DNA of 48,998 nucleotides from Desulfovibrio sp. Huiquan2017. Its GTDB lineage: Bacteria > Desulfobacterota > Desulfovibrionia > Desulfovibrionales > Desulfovibrionaceae. Positions 41,324-48,952 of the stretch are shown in pieces. The notes beneath the pieces are model-generated. The model was not told the origin of the DNA. It made no database searches and worked only from the letters and a program-made list of their open reading frames with translations. Numbering within the stretch: the stretch's first letter is position 1; the number at the start of each line of letters is the position of its first letter. Made by a program: the position numbers and the translations under genes. Location: positions 13,744-62,741 of the forward strand of contig NZ_JAFMPN010000018.1 of NCBI RefSeq assembly GCF_017351175.1. The letters are read 5' to 3'.

Positions 41324-42211
41324 ATGAGCACCTCCCCCAAGATTTCCACCGAGACTAAGGCCAAGCCCGTCACCGCACCCGACATCCAAGCCATGAAGGG
41401 CGGCGAGAAAATCTGCTGCATAACCGCCTATGACTACCCGTCCGGAATCATTGCGGACCAGGCGGGCGTGGACCTCGTGCTGGTGGGCGACTCCCTGGCC
41501 ATGGTCGTACTCGGCCGCGCGGATACCCTGTCCGTAACGGTGGACGAAATGGTCCACCACACCCGGGCCGCGGCCCAGGGCGTCAAGCGCGCCCTGCTGG
41601 TCAGCGACATGCCGTTCATGTCGTTCGCCACGGTGGAACGGGCGCTCGCCACCGCGCATCGGCTCATGGCCGAGGGCGGGGCCCGGGCGGTCAAACTCGA
41701 AGGCGGCCGGACCGTGGTCGAACAGATCACCGCCCTGACCGAAGCGGGTGTGCCGGTCATGGCCCATATAGGGCTGACCCCTCAGCACGTGGCCCGATTC
41801 GGCGGCTTCAAAGCCCAGGGCAAATCCGCCGAGGCCACCCGCGCGCTCATCGAGGACGCCCAGGCCGTGGAGGAGGCGGGAGCCTTCAGCGTGGTCCTGG
41901 AGGCCATGCCCGTGGAGGCCGCCCAGCTCATCACCGAGGCCGTGAGCATCCCGACCATCGGCATCGGCGCGGGCAACGTGACCGACGGCCAGATTCTGGT
42001 CTATCACGACGCGCTCGGCCTGTTCGACCGCTTCTCGCCCAAATTCGTACGCCGTTTCGCCGAACTGGGTGAGGACTCGCGCAAGGCTGTGGAACAATAC
42101 TGCGCCGAAGTCCGGCGGACGAGTTTCCCCGGGGAAAAGAACACCTATTACATGCCCGACGCCGAGCTGGCGCAGGTCCGAAAAATCAAGGTCAAACCAA
42201 AGAAGAAATAG
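41324..42211 (+). CDS. panB: 3-methyl-2-oxobutanoate hydroxymethyltransferase
   Basis: A 295-residue enzyme of pantothenate synthesis that adds a hydroxymethyl group from methylenetetrahydrofolate to 2-oxoisovalerate. The TIM-barrel motifs ICCITAYDYPSGIIADQAGVDLVLVGDSLAMVVLG (metal-binding Asp), LLVSDMPFMSF, AVKLEGG, MAHIGLTPQH and IPTIGIGAG are present. The N-terminus is about 25 residues longer than the core, which is common. No panC or panD is adjacent. The next gene starts immediately at its stop (TAGATG). Confidence 0.96.
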   Translation: MSTSPKISTETKAKPVTAPDIQAMKGGEKICCITAYDYPSGIIADQAGVDLVLVGDSLAMVVLGRADTLSVTVDEMVHHTRAAAQGVKRALLVSDMPFMSFATVERALATAHRLMAEGGARAVKLEGGRTVVEQITALTEAGVPVMAHIGLTPQHVARFGGFKAQGKSAEATRALIEDAQAVEEAGAFSVVLEAMPVEAAQLITEAVSIPTIGIGAGNVTDGQILVYHDALGLFDRFSPKFVRRFAELGEDSRKAVEQYCAEVRRTSFPGEKNTYYMPDAELAQVRKIKVKPKKK

Positions 42212-43270
42212 ATGACCCTCGACCTCTCCTGGCCGATCCTCTGGAACGGCCTGTTCTGGCCGCTCATCAGGCTGACCTTCTTCATTTCCGTGGCCCTGAT
42301 GGTGGGCATCCTCATCGAATCCCTGAACTGGACCCGCTACGCGGCCAAGGTGGCCGCGCCCCTGGCCCACCGCGCACGGCTCAAGGATATCTCGGCGGCC
42401 AGCTTCACCATGGCCTTCTTCTCCGGGCTGACGGCCAATACCATGCTGGCCGAGGCCCATGAAAAAGGGAAGCTGTCCGACCGCGAGCTGGTCCTGTCCA
42501 ATCTGTTCAACTCCCTGCCCACCTATTTCCTGCACCTGCCGACCATCTTCTTCATAGCCAGCCCGTTCATCGGCTCGGCCGCCTACACCTATGTGGGGTT
42601 GACCGCCCTGGCCTCGATCCTGCGGACCATGGGCATCGTCTTCGCGGGCAAATTCCTGCTCCCGCCCCTGCCCGAGGGGTGCCTGCCCTGCCGGTTGTCC
42701 GAGATCGACGAACGCTGGGACCGGGCGCGATTCAAAATCCCCTTGCGCCAATTCCGTCGGCGGCCCGGCCCGGCCCTGCGCATCCTCGGCCGGAGGCTGA
42801 CCGCCACCCTGTCGCGGGTCCTGACCGGGGCCTGGAAGCGGTTCAAGAAACGACTGCCCAAGATCCTCTACCTGACCTGCCCCATCTACACCCTGTTCTT
42901 CGTGCTCAAGCAACTCGGCCTGTTCGCCTGGCTCCAATCGGCCATGGCGGGCGGAGCGGGCCTGTTCTCCTTCCTGCCGCCCGAGGCCCTGTCCATCGTG
43001 GCCTTCCACATGGCTGCCGAATTCACCGCCGGACTGGCCGTGGCCAGCGCGCTCATCGCCGATACCTCGCTCACCCAGGTGCAGGTCATCCTGGCCCTGA
43101 TGCTCGGCAACGTACTCTCTTCGCCCGTGCGTGCCTTCCGCCACCAGTTTCCCTACTACGCGGGTATCTTCCGGCCTCGCATGGCCTTCAAGCTCATCCT
43201 CTACAACCAGGTGTCCCGCAGCCTGACCATCGCCTTCGTAGGCATGGTCTACGCCCTGCTCATGCGCTGA
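42212..43270 (+). CDS. Nucleoside recognition (Gate) domain membrane protein
   Basis: A 352-residue inner-membrane protein with about eight hydrophobic segments. It carries two Gate-type regions, one near the start (FFISVALMVGILIESLNW...SFTMAFFSGLTANTMLAEAHEKGKLSDRELVLSNLFNSLPTYF) and one near the end (LSIVAFHMAAEFTAGLAVASALIADTSLTQVQVILALMLGNVLSSPVRAFRHQFPYYAGIF). Between them lies a cytoplasmic basic stretch with two Cys (PEGCLPCRLSEIDERWDRARFKIP). The substrate is unknown; the name of the domain does not prove nucleoside transport. The ATG directly follows the panB stop, indicating coupling. Confidence 0.88.
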   Translation: MTLDLSWPILWNGLFWPLIRLTFFISVALMVGILIESLNWTRYAAKVAAPLAHRARLKDISAASFTMAFFSGLTANTMLAEAHEKGKLSDRELVLSNLFNSLPTYFLHLPTIFFIASPFIGSAAYTYVGLTALASILRTMGIVFAGKFLLPPLPEGCLPCRLSEIDERWDRARFKIPLRQFRRRPGPALRILGRRLTATLSRVLTGAWKRFKKRLPKILYLTCPIYTLFFVLKQLGLFAWLQSAMAGGAGLFSFLPPEALSIVAFHMAAEFTAGLAVASALIADTSLTQVQVILALMLGNVLSSPVRAFRHQFPYYAGIFRPRMAFKLILYNQVSRSLTIAFVGMVYALLMR

Positions 43271-43285
43271 CCCCCCGTCTTTGCT

Positions 43286-43339
43286 GCTTGTGCAAGCTCT
43301 GCACATACATTTGTGCAATACACATCACATTGCACAAAT
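43286..43339 (+). promoter_or_regulatory. TTGTGCAA palindromes, probable activator or repressor binding site
   Basis: A perfect 11-bp inverted repeat, ATTTGTGCAAT (43309-43319) and ATTGCACAAAT (43329-43339), has a nine-base spacer. A shorter one, GCTTG-TG-CAAGC (43286-43297), shares the TTGTGCAA core. The main palindrome is centred about 93 bases upstream of the start predicted for the sigma-54-like promoter at 43391, a typical enhancer-binding-protein distance. Confidence 0.6.
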
Positions 43340-43390
43340 GTTGAACATGCAACGAACATCAATATGCTGTTATTATTGATAATCATGCTT

Positions 43391-43406
43391 TGGCACACCC
43401 TATGCT
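43391..43406 (+). promoter_or_regulatory. Sigma-54-type (-24/-12) promoter
   Basis: TGGCAC-ACCCTA-TGCT keeps the GG and GC doublets exactly ten bases apart and matches the RpoN consensus TGGCAC-N5-TTGCW at all but one or two positions. Predicted transcription start is near 43417, which coincides with the ATG of the small ORF at 43418. Confidence 0.65.
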
Positions 43407-43417
43407 AATAGCAAATC

Positions 43418-43618
43418 ATGATTGATGCAGTTACCGTCACTCTCATCATCCTGGTCGCCGTGTTGTTGCGACGACCCCTCCTCACCGACCCGGACGCCGA
43501 TCACGGCGTCCGGGAAGTCGGGGAAGATTTCGGCTTAACGACCAAGGTCCCCGTGCCCGTCCGGACGACAAACCCCCATCCCGCCCGGGCAAAACGGCGC
43601 AAGGATCAGGTCTTTTAG
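43418..43618 (+). CDS. Possible 66-residue small membrane protein
   Basis: An ORF with a hydrophobic N-terminus (residues ~4-20, TVTLIILVAVLL) and a basic, Pro-rich C-terminus ending RAKRRKDQVF. Its codon third positions are GC-rich like real genes of the window. Against it, there is no Shine-Dalgarno, and the predicted transcription start would make it leaderless. The start could instead be wrong and the transcript a small RNA. No family recognised. Confidence 0.4.
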   Translation: MIDAVTVTLIILVAVLLRRPLLTDPDADHGVREVGEDFGLTTKVPVPVRTTNPHPARAKRRKDQVF

Positions 43619-43621
43619 CAT

Positions 43622-43724
43622 ATACCATACCTCCCTTGAAAAGCAGTTTCTAACCTCAAACCCCTCCTCAAAAGCAGACCTCTAACCCCTGAAAGGGCCG
43701 CGCAAGCGGCCCTTTCCCCTTTTT
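43622..43724 (+). ncRNA. Candidate regulatory RNA segment with tandem CCTCC motifs
   Basis: Two direct repeats with a period of 31-33 bases each contain CCTCC (43630-43635 and 43663-43667), AAAAGCAG (43639-43646 and 43670-43677) and CTAACC (43650-43655 and 43682-43687). They are followed at once by a Rho-independent terminator. CCTCC is complementary to Shine-Dalgarno sequences, so the exposed repeats could bind mRNA ribosome sites. It would be the 3' part of the ~305-base transcript started at the sigma-54-like promoter. No known RNA family was matched. Confidence 0.4.
43691..43724 (+). terminator. Rho-independent terminator with GCAA tetraloop
   Basis: An 11-bp stem (GAAAGGGCCGC at 43691-43701, GCGGCCCTTTC at 43706-43716) has a GCAA loop, followed by CCCTTTTTCC. 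It separates the 43.4-43.7 kb transcript from the kinase gene. Confidence 0.88.
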
Positions 43725-43788
43725 CCGAGACGCGCATTTCCCAGGCTTTTCCGGCCGATTCCTTGTCATATCCGCCCCGACGGCGTAT

Positions 43789-45231
43789 ATGTACGACAAA
43801 GCGGCATACTCAACCGGCCCGGACGTGCGCATGAACGATCTCGATAAGGACCACGCCCTCACTAGCGACAGCCTGCTCGAACTCACCGATGACGAGCGCA
43901 TCGCCCTTGTGGTCGAACGCATCGAAACCAAATTCCTCGACTACGACGGGTACGACTTCTCACGCCACCAGATCCTGGCCCTGAACATATTCTTCGAGCT
44001 CTCCCAGGAAGTGCGCGGCCGCGAAATGTTCTACGCGGTCTGTATGGCCATCCCCAAGGCCCTGTTCGGACTGGAATCGACCATGTACCTCCTTGAGGAC
44101 GAGGAGACCTTCGCCCTGGCGGCCTGCTCCTCGGGCAAATGCGACAGGGACTCCACCCGGCCGTGGAACGAATTCATGAACGACCGGCTGACCATCCAGG
44201 GCGAAAGCATGTACCTGCCCATCCGGGGCAACCCGGAATACAACGACATGCTCGCCTTCGAGCCGCCCCACAACCTCCTGGGCAGCTTCGTCATGCGCCC
44301 TTGCTCCGGACTGCCCGGCCACGCCCGCCTCTTCCTCGAAAAATACGTCAACCGCGTGGGCTACCAGCTCCACCACCGGATCATCCGCGCCCGCAACCGC
44401 GAGCACATCGCCTTCATCAAATCCATGGTTCAGGACATCGGGCACAACGTCATCGTGCCCAACATGTACTTCAAGCTCTATTTCAACCGGCTCAAGCGCA
44501 AGATCGAGCAACTTCACCTGACGACCACCGCCATCCTCACCGAACTGAACCGGAACGCGAACCGGGACCTGGTCCGCGAAGGCAACAGGCTGGCCGAAAT
44601 CGCCGGGGGCATCGAGGGCCAGTACCAGGAGATCTACTCCCACTACGAATCCACCTCCATGTTCCTGGAAACCCTGCTCCGGCGGCGCCACTTCGAGGAA
44701 GGCCGCTACGTGCTCGAAAAACGGGACGTGAACCTGCGGACCACAGTCATAGACCCGGTCATCGAGCGTTTCCGACACCGCTTCGAGGAACAGCGCATCC
44801 ACCTGGCCCTGGCCCCGGAGTGCCCCGAGGACCGAGTCATCCGCCTGGCCCTGGACCGGGGCCTCATCTCCCAGGTCCTGGACAATCTCCTATCCAACGC
44901 CTTGAAGTACACGGAAAGGACGTCTGTCCCGGAAGGCGGCAAGGAAAAACACGCCACCTACGGCTGGAAGGTCCTCGACGACTTCTTCGGCCCGGGCAAG
45001 TCCGGTATCCGGCTGTGGATCACCTCCTCGGGCGGCCCCCTGGACCTGAACGAGCCCATGGACGTGTTCAAACCCGGCTTCCGCGCGGACAACGTGGCCC
45101 ACAAGTCCGGCACCGGACGGGGCCTCTACTTCGTCCGACAGGTGGTCGAACTGCATGGTGGTCGGGTCTTCTACGCCCACACCGACCAGGGGAACGAATT
45201 TTCCTTTGTCCTCCCGTTCGAACAAGCATAG
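43789..45231 (+). CDS. Histidine kinase-like protein with unusual catalytic motifs
   Basis: A 480-residue soluble protein. Residues ~15-200 form an N-terminal GAF-like sensory region (FFELSQEVRGREMFYAVCMAIPKALFGLESTMYLLEDEETFALAACS). A probable phospho-acceptor His is in SMVQDIGHNVIVPNMYFKL (~residue 222). A long helical region of about 100 residues follows, then an HATPase domain with an N-box (VLDNLLSNALKYTE) and G2 box (SGTGRGLYFVRQVVELHGG). The G1 motif reads SSGGPLD rather than DxGxG. No membrane helix or adjacent response regulator. Start at 43789 lacks a Shine-Dalgarno; ATG at 43831 is an alternative. Confidence 0.8.
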   Translation: MYDKAAYSTGPDVRMNDLDKDHALTSDSLLELTDDERIALVVERIETKFLDYDGYDFSRHQILALNIFFELSQEVRGREMFYAVCMAIPKALFGLESTMYLLEDEETFALAACSSGKCDRDSTRPWNEFMNDRLTIQGESMYLPIRGNPEYNDMLAFEPPHNLLGSFVMRPCSGLPGHARLFLEKYVNRVGYQLHHRIIRARNREHIAFIKSMVQDIGHNVIVPNMYFKLYFNRLKRKIEQLHLTTTAILTELNRNANRDLVREGNRLAEIAGGIEGQYQEIYSHYESTSMFLETLLRRRHFEEGRYVLEKRDVNLRTTVIDPVIERFRHRFEEQRIHLALAPECPEDRVIRLALDRGLISQVLDNLLSNALKYTERTSVPEGGKEKHATYGWKVLDDFFGPGKSGIRLWITSSGGPLDLNEPMDVFKPGFRADNVAHKSGTGRGLYFVRQVVELHGGRVFYAHTDQGNEFSFVLPFEQA

Positions 45232-45254
45232 CGCCGGTCCCGGCGGTGCAGGCC

Positions 45255-45284
45255 TTGACAAGCGAGGCCGTTGTCCTGTCTATT
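45255..45284 (+). promoter_or_regulatory. Predicted promoter of the LysE-family gene
   Basis: TTGACA (45255-45260) and TCTATT (45279-45284) are 18 bases apart and end 35 bases before the ATG. Confidence 0.4.
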
Positions 45285-45319
45285 GGCGATCCTATTTCTC
45301 TCTTGCTCCCGGAGCCCGC

Positions 45320-45943
45320 ATGAATTTGGATACCTATCTGGTCTTTCTGGCCGCCACCGTGGTGGTATTGCTCATCCCCGGCCCCACCGTGATGATGGTC
45401 GTGGGCAGTTCGCTATCCCAGGGACGGCGCGCCGCCGTGCCCCTGGTCTTGGGCGTGGGACTCGGCAATGCCGTGGCCGCCGGGGCCTCCCTGGCCGGAC
45501 TGGGCGTACTCCTGGCAACCTCCGCCGAACTGTTCTCGATCTTCAAGTGGGCGGGCGCCGCCTATCTCGTCTACCTGGGCGTCAAAGCCTGGCAGGCAGA
45601 CCCCAACGCGGGAACCGAGCCGGATTGCGTGCGCCCGGCCAGCCGGCGGACCCATCTGCTCAACGCCTGCCTGGTCACCGCCACCAATCCCAAGGCCATC
45701 GTCTTCCTCTGCGCCTTCCTGCCCCAGTTCATCTCCCCGGACCGCCCCCAACTGCCCCAACTGCTCATCCTTGAGATCACCGTCCAGATCCTGACCATGG
45801 TCGTGACCCTGTTCTACGCCCTGCTCGCGGTCAAGGCCCGCCACATCGTGGCCGATCCCCGATCCATGAAACGCCTGAACCGGGTCGGCGGCACCGCACT
45901 CATCGGCGCGGGGATACTGACGGCGGCGCTGAAAAGGGCCTAG
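45320..45943 (+). CDS. LysE/RhtB family amino acid exporter
   Basis: A 207-residue inner-membrane exporter with about six hydrophobic segments. Family signatures are FLAATVVVLLIPGPTVMMVVGSSLSQGRRAAVPLVLGVGLGNAV at the start, FKWAGAAYLVYLGVKAW, and NACLVTATNPKAIVFLCAFLPQFI. The substrate is probably an amino acid such as threonine, homoserine or lysine, but sequence alone does not say. GGAG lies five bases before ATG. Confidence 0.93.
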   Translation: MNLDTYLVFLAATVVVLLIPGPTVMMVVGSSLSQGRRAAVPLVLGVGLGNAVAAGASLAGLGVLLATSAELFSIFKWAGAAYLVYLGVKAWQADPNAGTEPDCVRPASRRTHLLNACLVTATNPKAIVFLCAFLPQFISPDRPQLPQLLILEITVQILTMVVTLFYALLAVKARHIVADPRSMKRLNRVGGTALIGAGILTAALKRA

Positions 45944-46005
45944 CCAGGCAGCACGCGACAACACCCAGCCCTCTGTTTCGCCCCCCCCAAAAATGGACTT
46001 ATCTA

Positions 46006-46170
46006 CTTAACTCCCTTTCCGTCGGCGAAAAGCCGCGTGGAGGAAAAAGGATCGCGCCGGAGGCGCAAAATGGGATGCAAGGGCGCGAGTCCTTGCCCGC
46101 CGGAGGCGAAATCATCTTGATTTTCGCCGCGAAGCGGCTTTCAACACCTGTTTTTTCCCAGGGAGTTAAG
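46006..46170. repeat. Dispersed repeat, family 2, copy B, with terminal inverted repeats
   Basis: The ends are perfect 11-bp inverted repeats: CTTAACTCCCT (46006-46016) and AGGGAGTTAAG (46160-46170). The interior is about 80% identical by eye to copy A at 1632-1750. It has no ORF and looks like a miniature, non-autonomous element about 165 bases long. It fills most of the 300-base gap between the convergent LysE and AI-2E genes. Confidence 0.7.
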
Positions 46171-46185
46171 GGGATAGTTCCCCAC

Positions 46186-46222
46186 AAAAAAACGCCCCGG
46201 ACCGTGCGCACGGTCCGGGGCG
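46186..46222 (-). terminator. Terminator of the AI-2E-family gene
   Basis: A 13-bp perfect stem (CGCCCCGGACCGT at 46193-46205, ACGGTCCGGGGCG at 46210-46222) has a GCGC loop. On the minus strand it is followed by seven T. It lies 21 bases past the stop of the leftward gene. Confidence 0.93.
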
Positions 46223-46243
46223 TTGATGCTTTGGGAAAAGGGA

Positions 46244-47377
46244 TCAGTCCGCTTCCGACACCGGGTCCGGCGCGGGAGCGCCCGCCCGCCGGGCCAGAAG
46301 ACGACGGTAATAGGACAGACACAGGCAGGTCATGGGCAGGGCTATGAGCAGGCCAAGAAAACCGAGCAACTTGCCCCAGATCGACAGGGACAGCAGAATG
46401 AGCCACGGGGACAGCCCCAGGCTCTCGCCCTGGATCTTCGGCACCAGAACCGCGTCCTGGATGACCTGGACCACGCCCATGACCAGCACGGCCAGGCCGA
46501 TGCCCATCCACACGGACTCACCCGCCTCCAGCGAACTCAACCCGGCCAAGAACAGGACCGGCACCGCCCCGGCCACGCCCAGGTAGGGCGCGATGTTCAA
46601 AATGCCGATGAGCAGCCCCATGACCAGCCCCAACGGCAGGCCGATGAGCACGAAGCCGATGGCCATGAGCACGCCGACGATGAGGCAGACGATGATCTGT
46701 CCCCGAAAATACAGCCCCATGGTCTTTTCGAACTCGTCCAGAAATCCGGTCACGCTCTCACGGTACGGCGCGGGCAGGTAATCCTGCCACCCGGCCTTGA
46801 TGCGCCCGAAATCGGCCAGCAGAAAAATGACGTAGAGCAGGATGACGAACACCCCGAACAACCCGGCCGCCGCATTGATCGCGCCCACGGCCACGCCCCG
46901 GATGCCGGGGACCACATTCCCGAGCACCGCCTTCGCCGCGTTCAGCGCACCCTGGGCCGTGAACAGGTCCCGAACCTCGGACGACTGCGCGGTCTCGCGC
47001 ACCCAGGCCCAGATATCCGGCGGCAGATGCGCCGCAACCTTGTCCGCGAACTCCGTATTGGAGACCAGCCTGGAAAGGACCTGGCCCATGTGCGCAAACT
47101 CGTTGACCATCATGGGCACCAGCAGCAGCAGGACCCCGGCCGTCGCCGCCAGCAGCAGCAATATGGTCAGCAGGACCGCCACGCCGCGGCTGCCCACCCG
47201 CTTCTCGATGAAGCAGGTCATCGGATTGAGCAGATAGGCCACCAGCAGAGCCGCCACGAACGGCACCAGCACGCCCGACAGATAGCCCAGCAGCCAGATC
47301 GCGCCGATGAAAATCCCGGCTCCCAAAACCATCCGCACCACGGAATCCAACGTGTACGGCTTGCCGCTCTCGAACAT
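46244..47377 (-). CDS. AI-2E family (PerM-like) transporter
   Basis: A 377-residue inner-membrane protein with about eight hydrophobic segments. Family landmarks are LVPFVAALLVAYLLNPMTCFIEKR near the start, a long soluble loop, YFRGQIIVCLIVGVLMAIGFVLIGLPLGLVMGLLIGILNIAPYLGVAGAVPVLF, and VIQDAVLVPKIQGESLGLSPWLILLSLSIWG. Characterised relatives export AI-2 or act as Na+/H+ antiporters; the function here is open. GGAGG lies five to six bases before the ATG at 47377. Confidence 0.93.
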   Translation of the reverse strand: MFESGKPYTLDSVVRMVLGAGIFIGAIWLLGYLSGVLVPFVAALLVAYLLNPMTCFIEKRVGSRGVAVLLTILLLLAATAGVLLLLVPMMVNEFAHMGQVLSRLVSNTEFADKVAAHLPPDIWAWVRETAQSSEVRDLFTAQGALNAAKAVLGNVVPGIRGVAVGAINAAAGLFGVFVILLYVIFLLADFGRIKAGWQDYLPAPYRESVTGFLDEFEKTMGLYFRGQIIVCLIVGVLMAIGFVLIGLPLGLVMGLLIGILNIAPYLGVAGAVPVLFLAGLSSLEAGESVWMGIGLAVLVMGVVQVIQDAVLVPKIQGESLGLSPWLILLSLSIWGKLLGFLGLLIALPMTCLCLSYYRRLLARRAGAPAPDPVSEAD

Positions 47378-47473
47378 GGCCCCTCCTGCAACATCTGTAA
47401 GGATTCGAATCTCATCGTCTACCTACCAGTCCGCCCCGTTTTAGACAACGCCCTCTTGCGTGACGAAGAGGAA

Positions 47474-47560
47474 ATGTCTCCGGCGGCTCAAGAACCATTT
47501 GAAAAAGGTCCGTGAGAATCCCCAAAACGTTTGTGCCGCTTCGCGGGCCGCCGCCTCCCC
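47474..47560. repeat. Dispersed hairpin repeat, family 1, copy 9 (degenerate)
   Basis: GTCTCCGGCGGCTCAAGAACC followed by ATTTGAAAAAGGTCC, then CCCCAAAACGTTTGTGCCGCTTCGCGGGC, keeps the family order (GCCGCCGGAGAC edge, imperfect hairpin, AAACTTTTTGTG-like tail, CTTCGCG). It lies between the divergent AI-2E-family and serB genes. Here the repeat is not the ribosome-binding site of either gene. Confidence 0.55.
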
Positions 47561-47656
47561 CGAGCCCCTCTGCGAGGTTGAGACATCGCCCGAGGTTTAC
47601 GGACAGAAGGATATATGCGAGAAGGGCCGCACAAAGTTCGCACGGGAGTGGGGTTC

Positions 47657-48865
47657 ATGGAAAAGATCATATTGGTGCACGTGACGGGCGGCGACCGGCC
47701 CGGATTGACGGCGGAATTGTCCGGTGTGCTGGCGGGATACGACGTGGACGTGCTCGACATCGGGCAAGTGGTCATCCACAACTTTCTGACGCTCGGCATC
47801 CTCATCCGGCTGCCCGCCAATTCCCAACCGGTGCTCAAGGACCTGCTCTTCAAGGCCCACGAACTCGGCGTGACCATGCGCCTGCATCCCCTGGACGAAG
47901 GGCAGTACGCCTCCTGGGTGGGCGAGGCGCACCGGCCGCGCTACATCATCACCCTGCTGGCCCGCTCGGTCTCGTCCGCGCAGATCGCGGCCATCACCAA
48001 GGTGGTTTCCGAGGCCGGGCTGAACATCGACACCATCTACCGGCTGTCCGGTCGCGTGCCGCTCGACTGCAACGACTACGAATGTTCGCGCGGCTGCGTG
48101 GAGTTCACCGTGCGCGGCACCCCCAACGACGTGGCCGGACTGCGTGCCAAGTTCCTGGAGATATCCTCGGAGCTGATGGTGGACATCGGTTTCCAGGAAG
48201 ACAACATCTTCCGCCGCAACCGGCGCCTGGTGGCCTTTGACATGGACTCCACCCTGATCCAGGCCGAAGTCATCGACGAACTGGCCAAGGAAGCGGGCGT
48301 GGGCGACAAGGTGGCCGCCATCACCGAATCCGCCATGCGCGGCGAGCTCGATTTCAAGCAGTCCCTGCGCAAACGCCTCTCCCTGCTCGAAGGGTTGGAC
48401 GAATCCGTGCTCAAGCGGGTCGCCGACCGGCTGCCCATGTCCGAAGGCGCGGAGAAACTCATCTCCAACCTCAAGAACGTGGGCTACAAAATCGCCATCC
48501 TGTCCGGCGGGTTCACCTATTTCGGCGACATCCTGCGCAAGCGGTACGGCATCGACTACGTCTACGCCAACGAACTCGAAATCAAGGACGGCAAGCTCAC
48601 CGGAAAGGCTGTGGGAGACATCGTGGACGCCCAGAAAAAGGCCGAGTTGCTCCAGTCCATCGCCAGCCAGGAAGGTATTTCCCTGCAACAGGTCATTGCC
48701 GTGGGCGATGGCGCCAACGACCTGCCCATGCTCAACCTCGCGGGCCTGGGCATCGCCTTCCACGCCAAGCCCAAGGTCAAGCAGGGCGCGCGGCAGGCCA
48801 TCTCCACGCTGGGGCTCGACGCCATCCTCTTCCTCCTCGGCATGCGCGCCCGCGACGTGGTGTAG
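47657..48865 (+). CDS. serB: Phosphoserine phosphatase with N-terminal ACT region
   Basis: A 402-residue enzyme for the last step of serine synthesis. Residues ~1-180 hold two ACT-type regulatory domains (IILVHVTGGDRPGLTAELSGVLAGYDVDVLDIGQ; YIITLLARSVSSAQIAAITKVVSEAGLNIDTIYRLSG). Residues ~190-395 are the HAD phosphatase, with the nucleophile in VAFDMDSTLIQAEVIDELA, AILSGGFTYFGDILRKRYG and VGDGANDLPMLNLAGLGIAF. The start has GGAG eight bases upstream; the upstream open frame of 14 codons has no such signal. The long ACT-bearing form is known in actinobacteria and in Desulfovibrio relatives. Confidence 0.95.
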   Translation: MEKIILVHVTGGDRPGLTAELSGVLAGYDVDVLDIGQVVIHNFLTLGILIRLPANSQPVLKDLLFKAHELGVTMRLHPLDEGQYASWVGEAHRPRYIITLLARSVSSAQIAAITKVVSEAGLNIDTIYRLSGRVPLDCNDYECSRGCVEFTVRGTPNDVAGLRAKFLEISSELMVDIGFQEDNIFRRNRRLVAFDMDSTLIQAEVIDELAKEAGVGDKVAAITESAMRGELDFKQSLRKRLSLLEGLDESVLKRVADRLPMSEGAEKLISNLKNVGYKIAILSGGFTYFGDILRKRYGIDYVYANELEIKDGKLTGKAVGDIVDAQKKAELLQSIASQEGISLQQVIAVGDGANDLPMLNLAGLGIAFHAKPKVKQGARQAISTLGLDAILFLLGMRARDVV

Positions 48866-48885
48866 GCGCCCAGTCGCCCAGACGC

Positions 48886-48931
48886 AAAAAAACAGCCCGT
48901 CGGCGCGATCGCGCCGACGGGCTGTTTTTTT
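48886..48931. terminator. Bidirectional terminator after serB
   Basis: A perfect 32-base palindrome (48893-48924, CAGCCCGTCGGCGCGA and its complement) is flanked by seven A before and seven T after. It can end serB and the leftward gene at the window edge. Confidence 0.95.
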
Positions 48932-48952
48932 CGGGCAACCGGGCCGGGCCGG

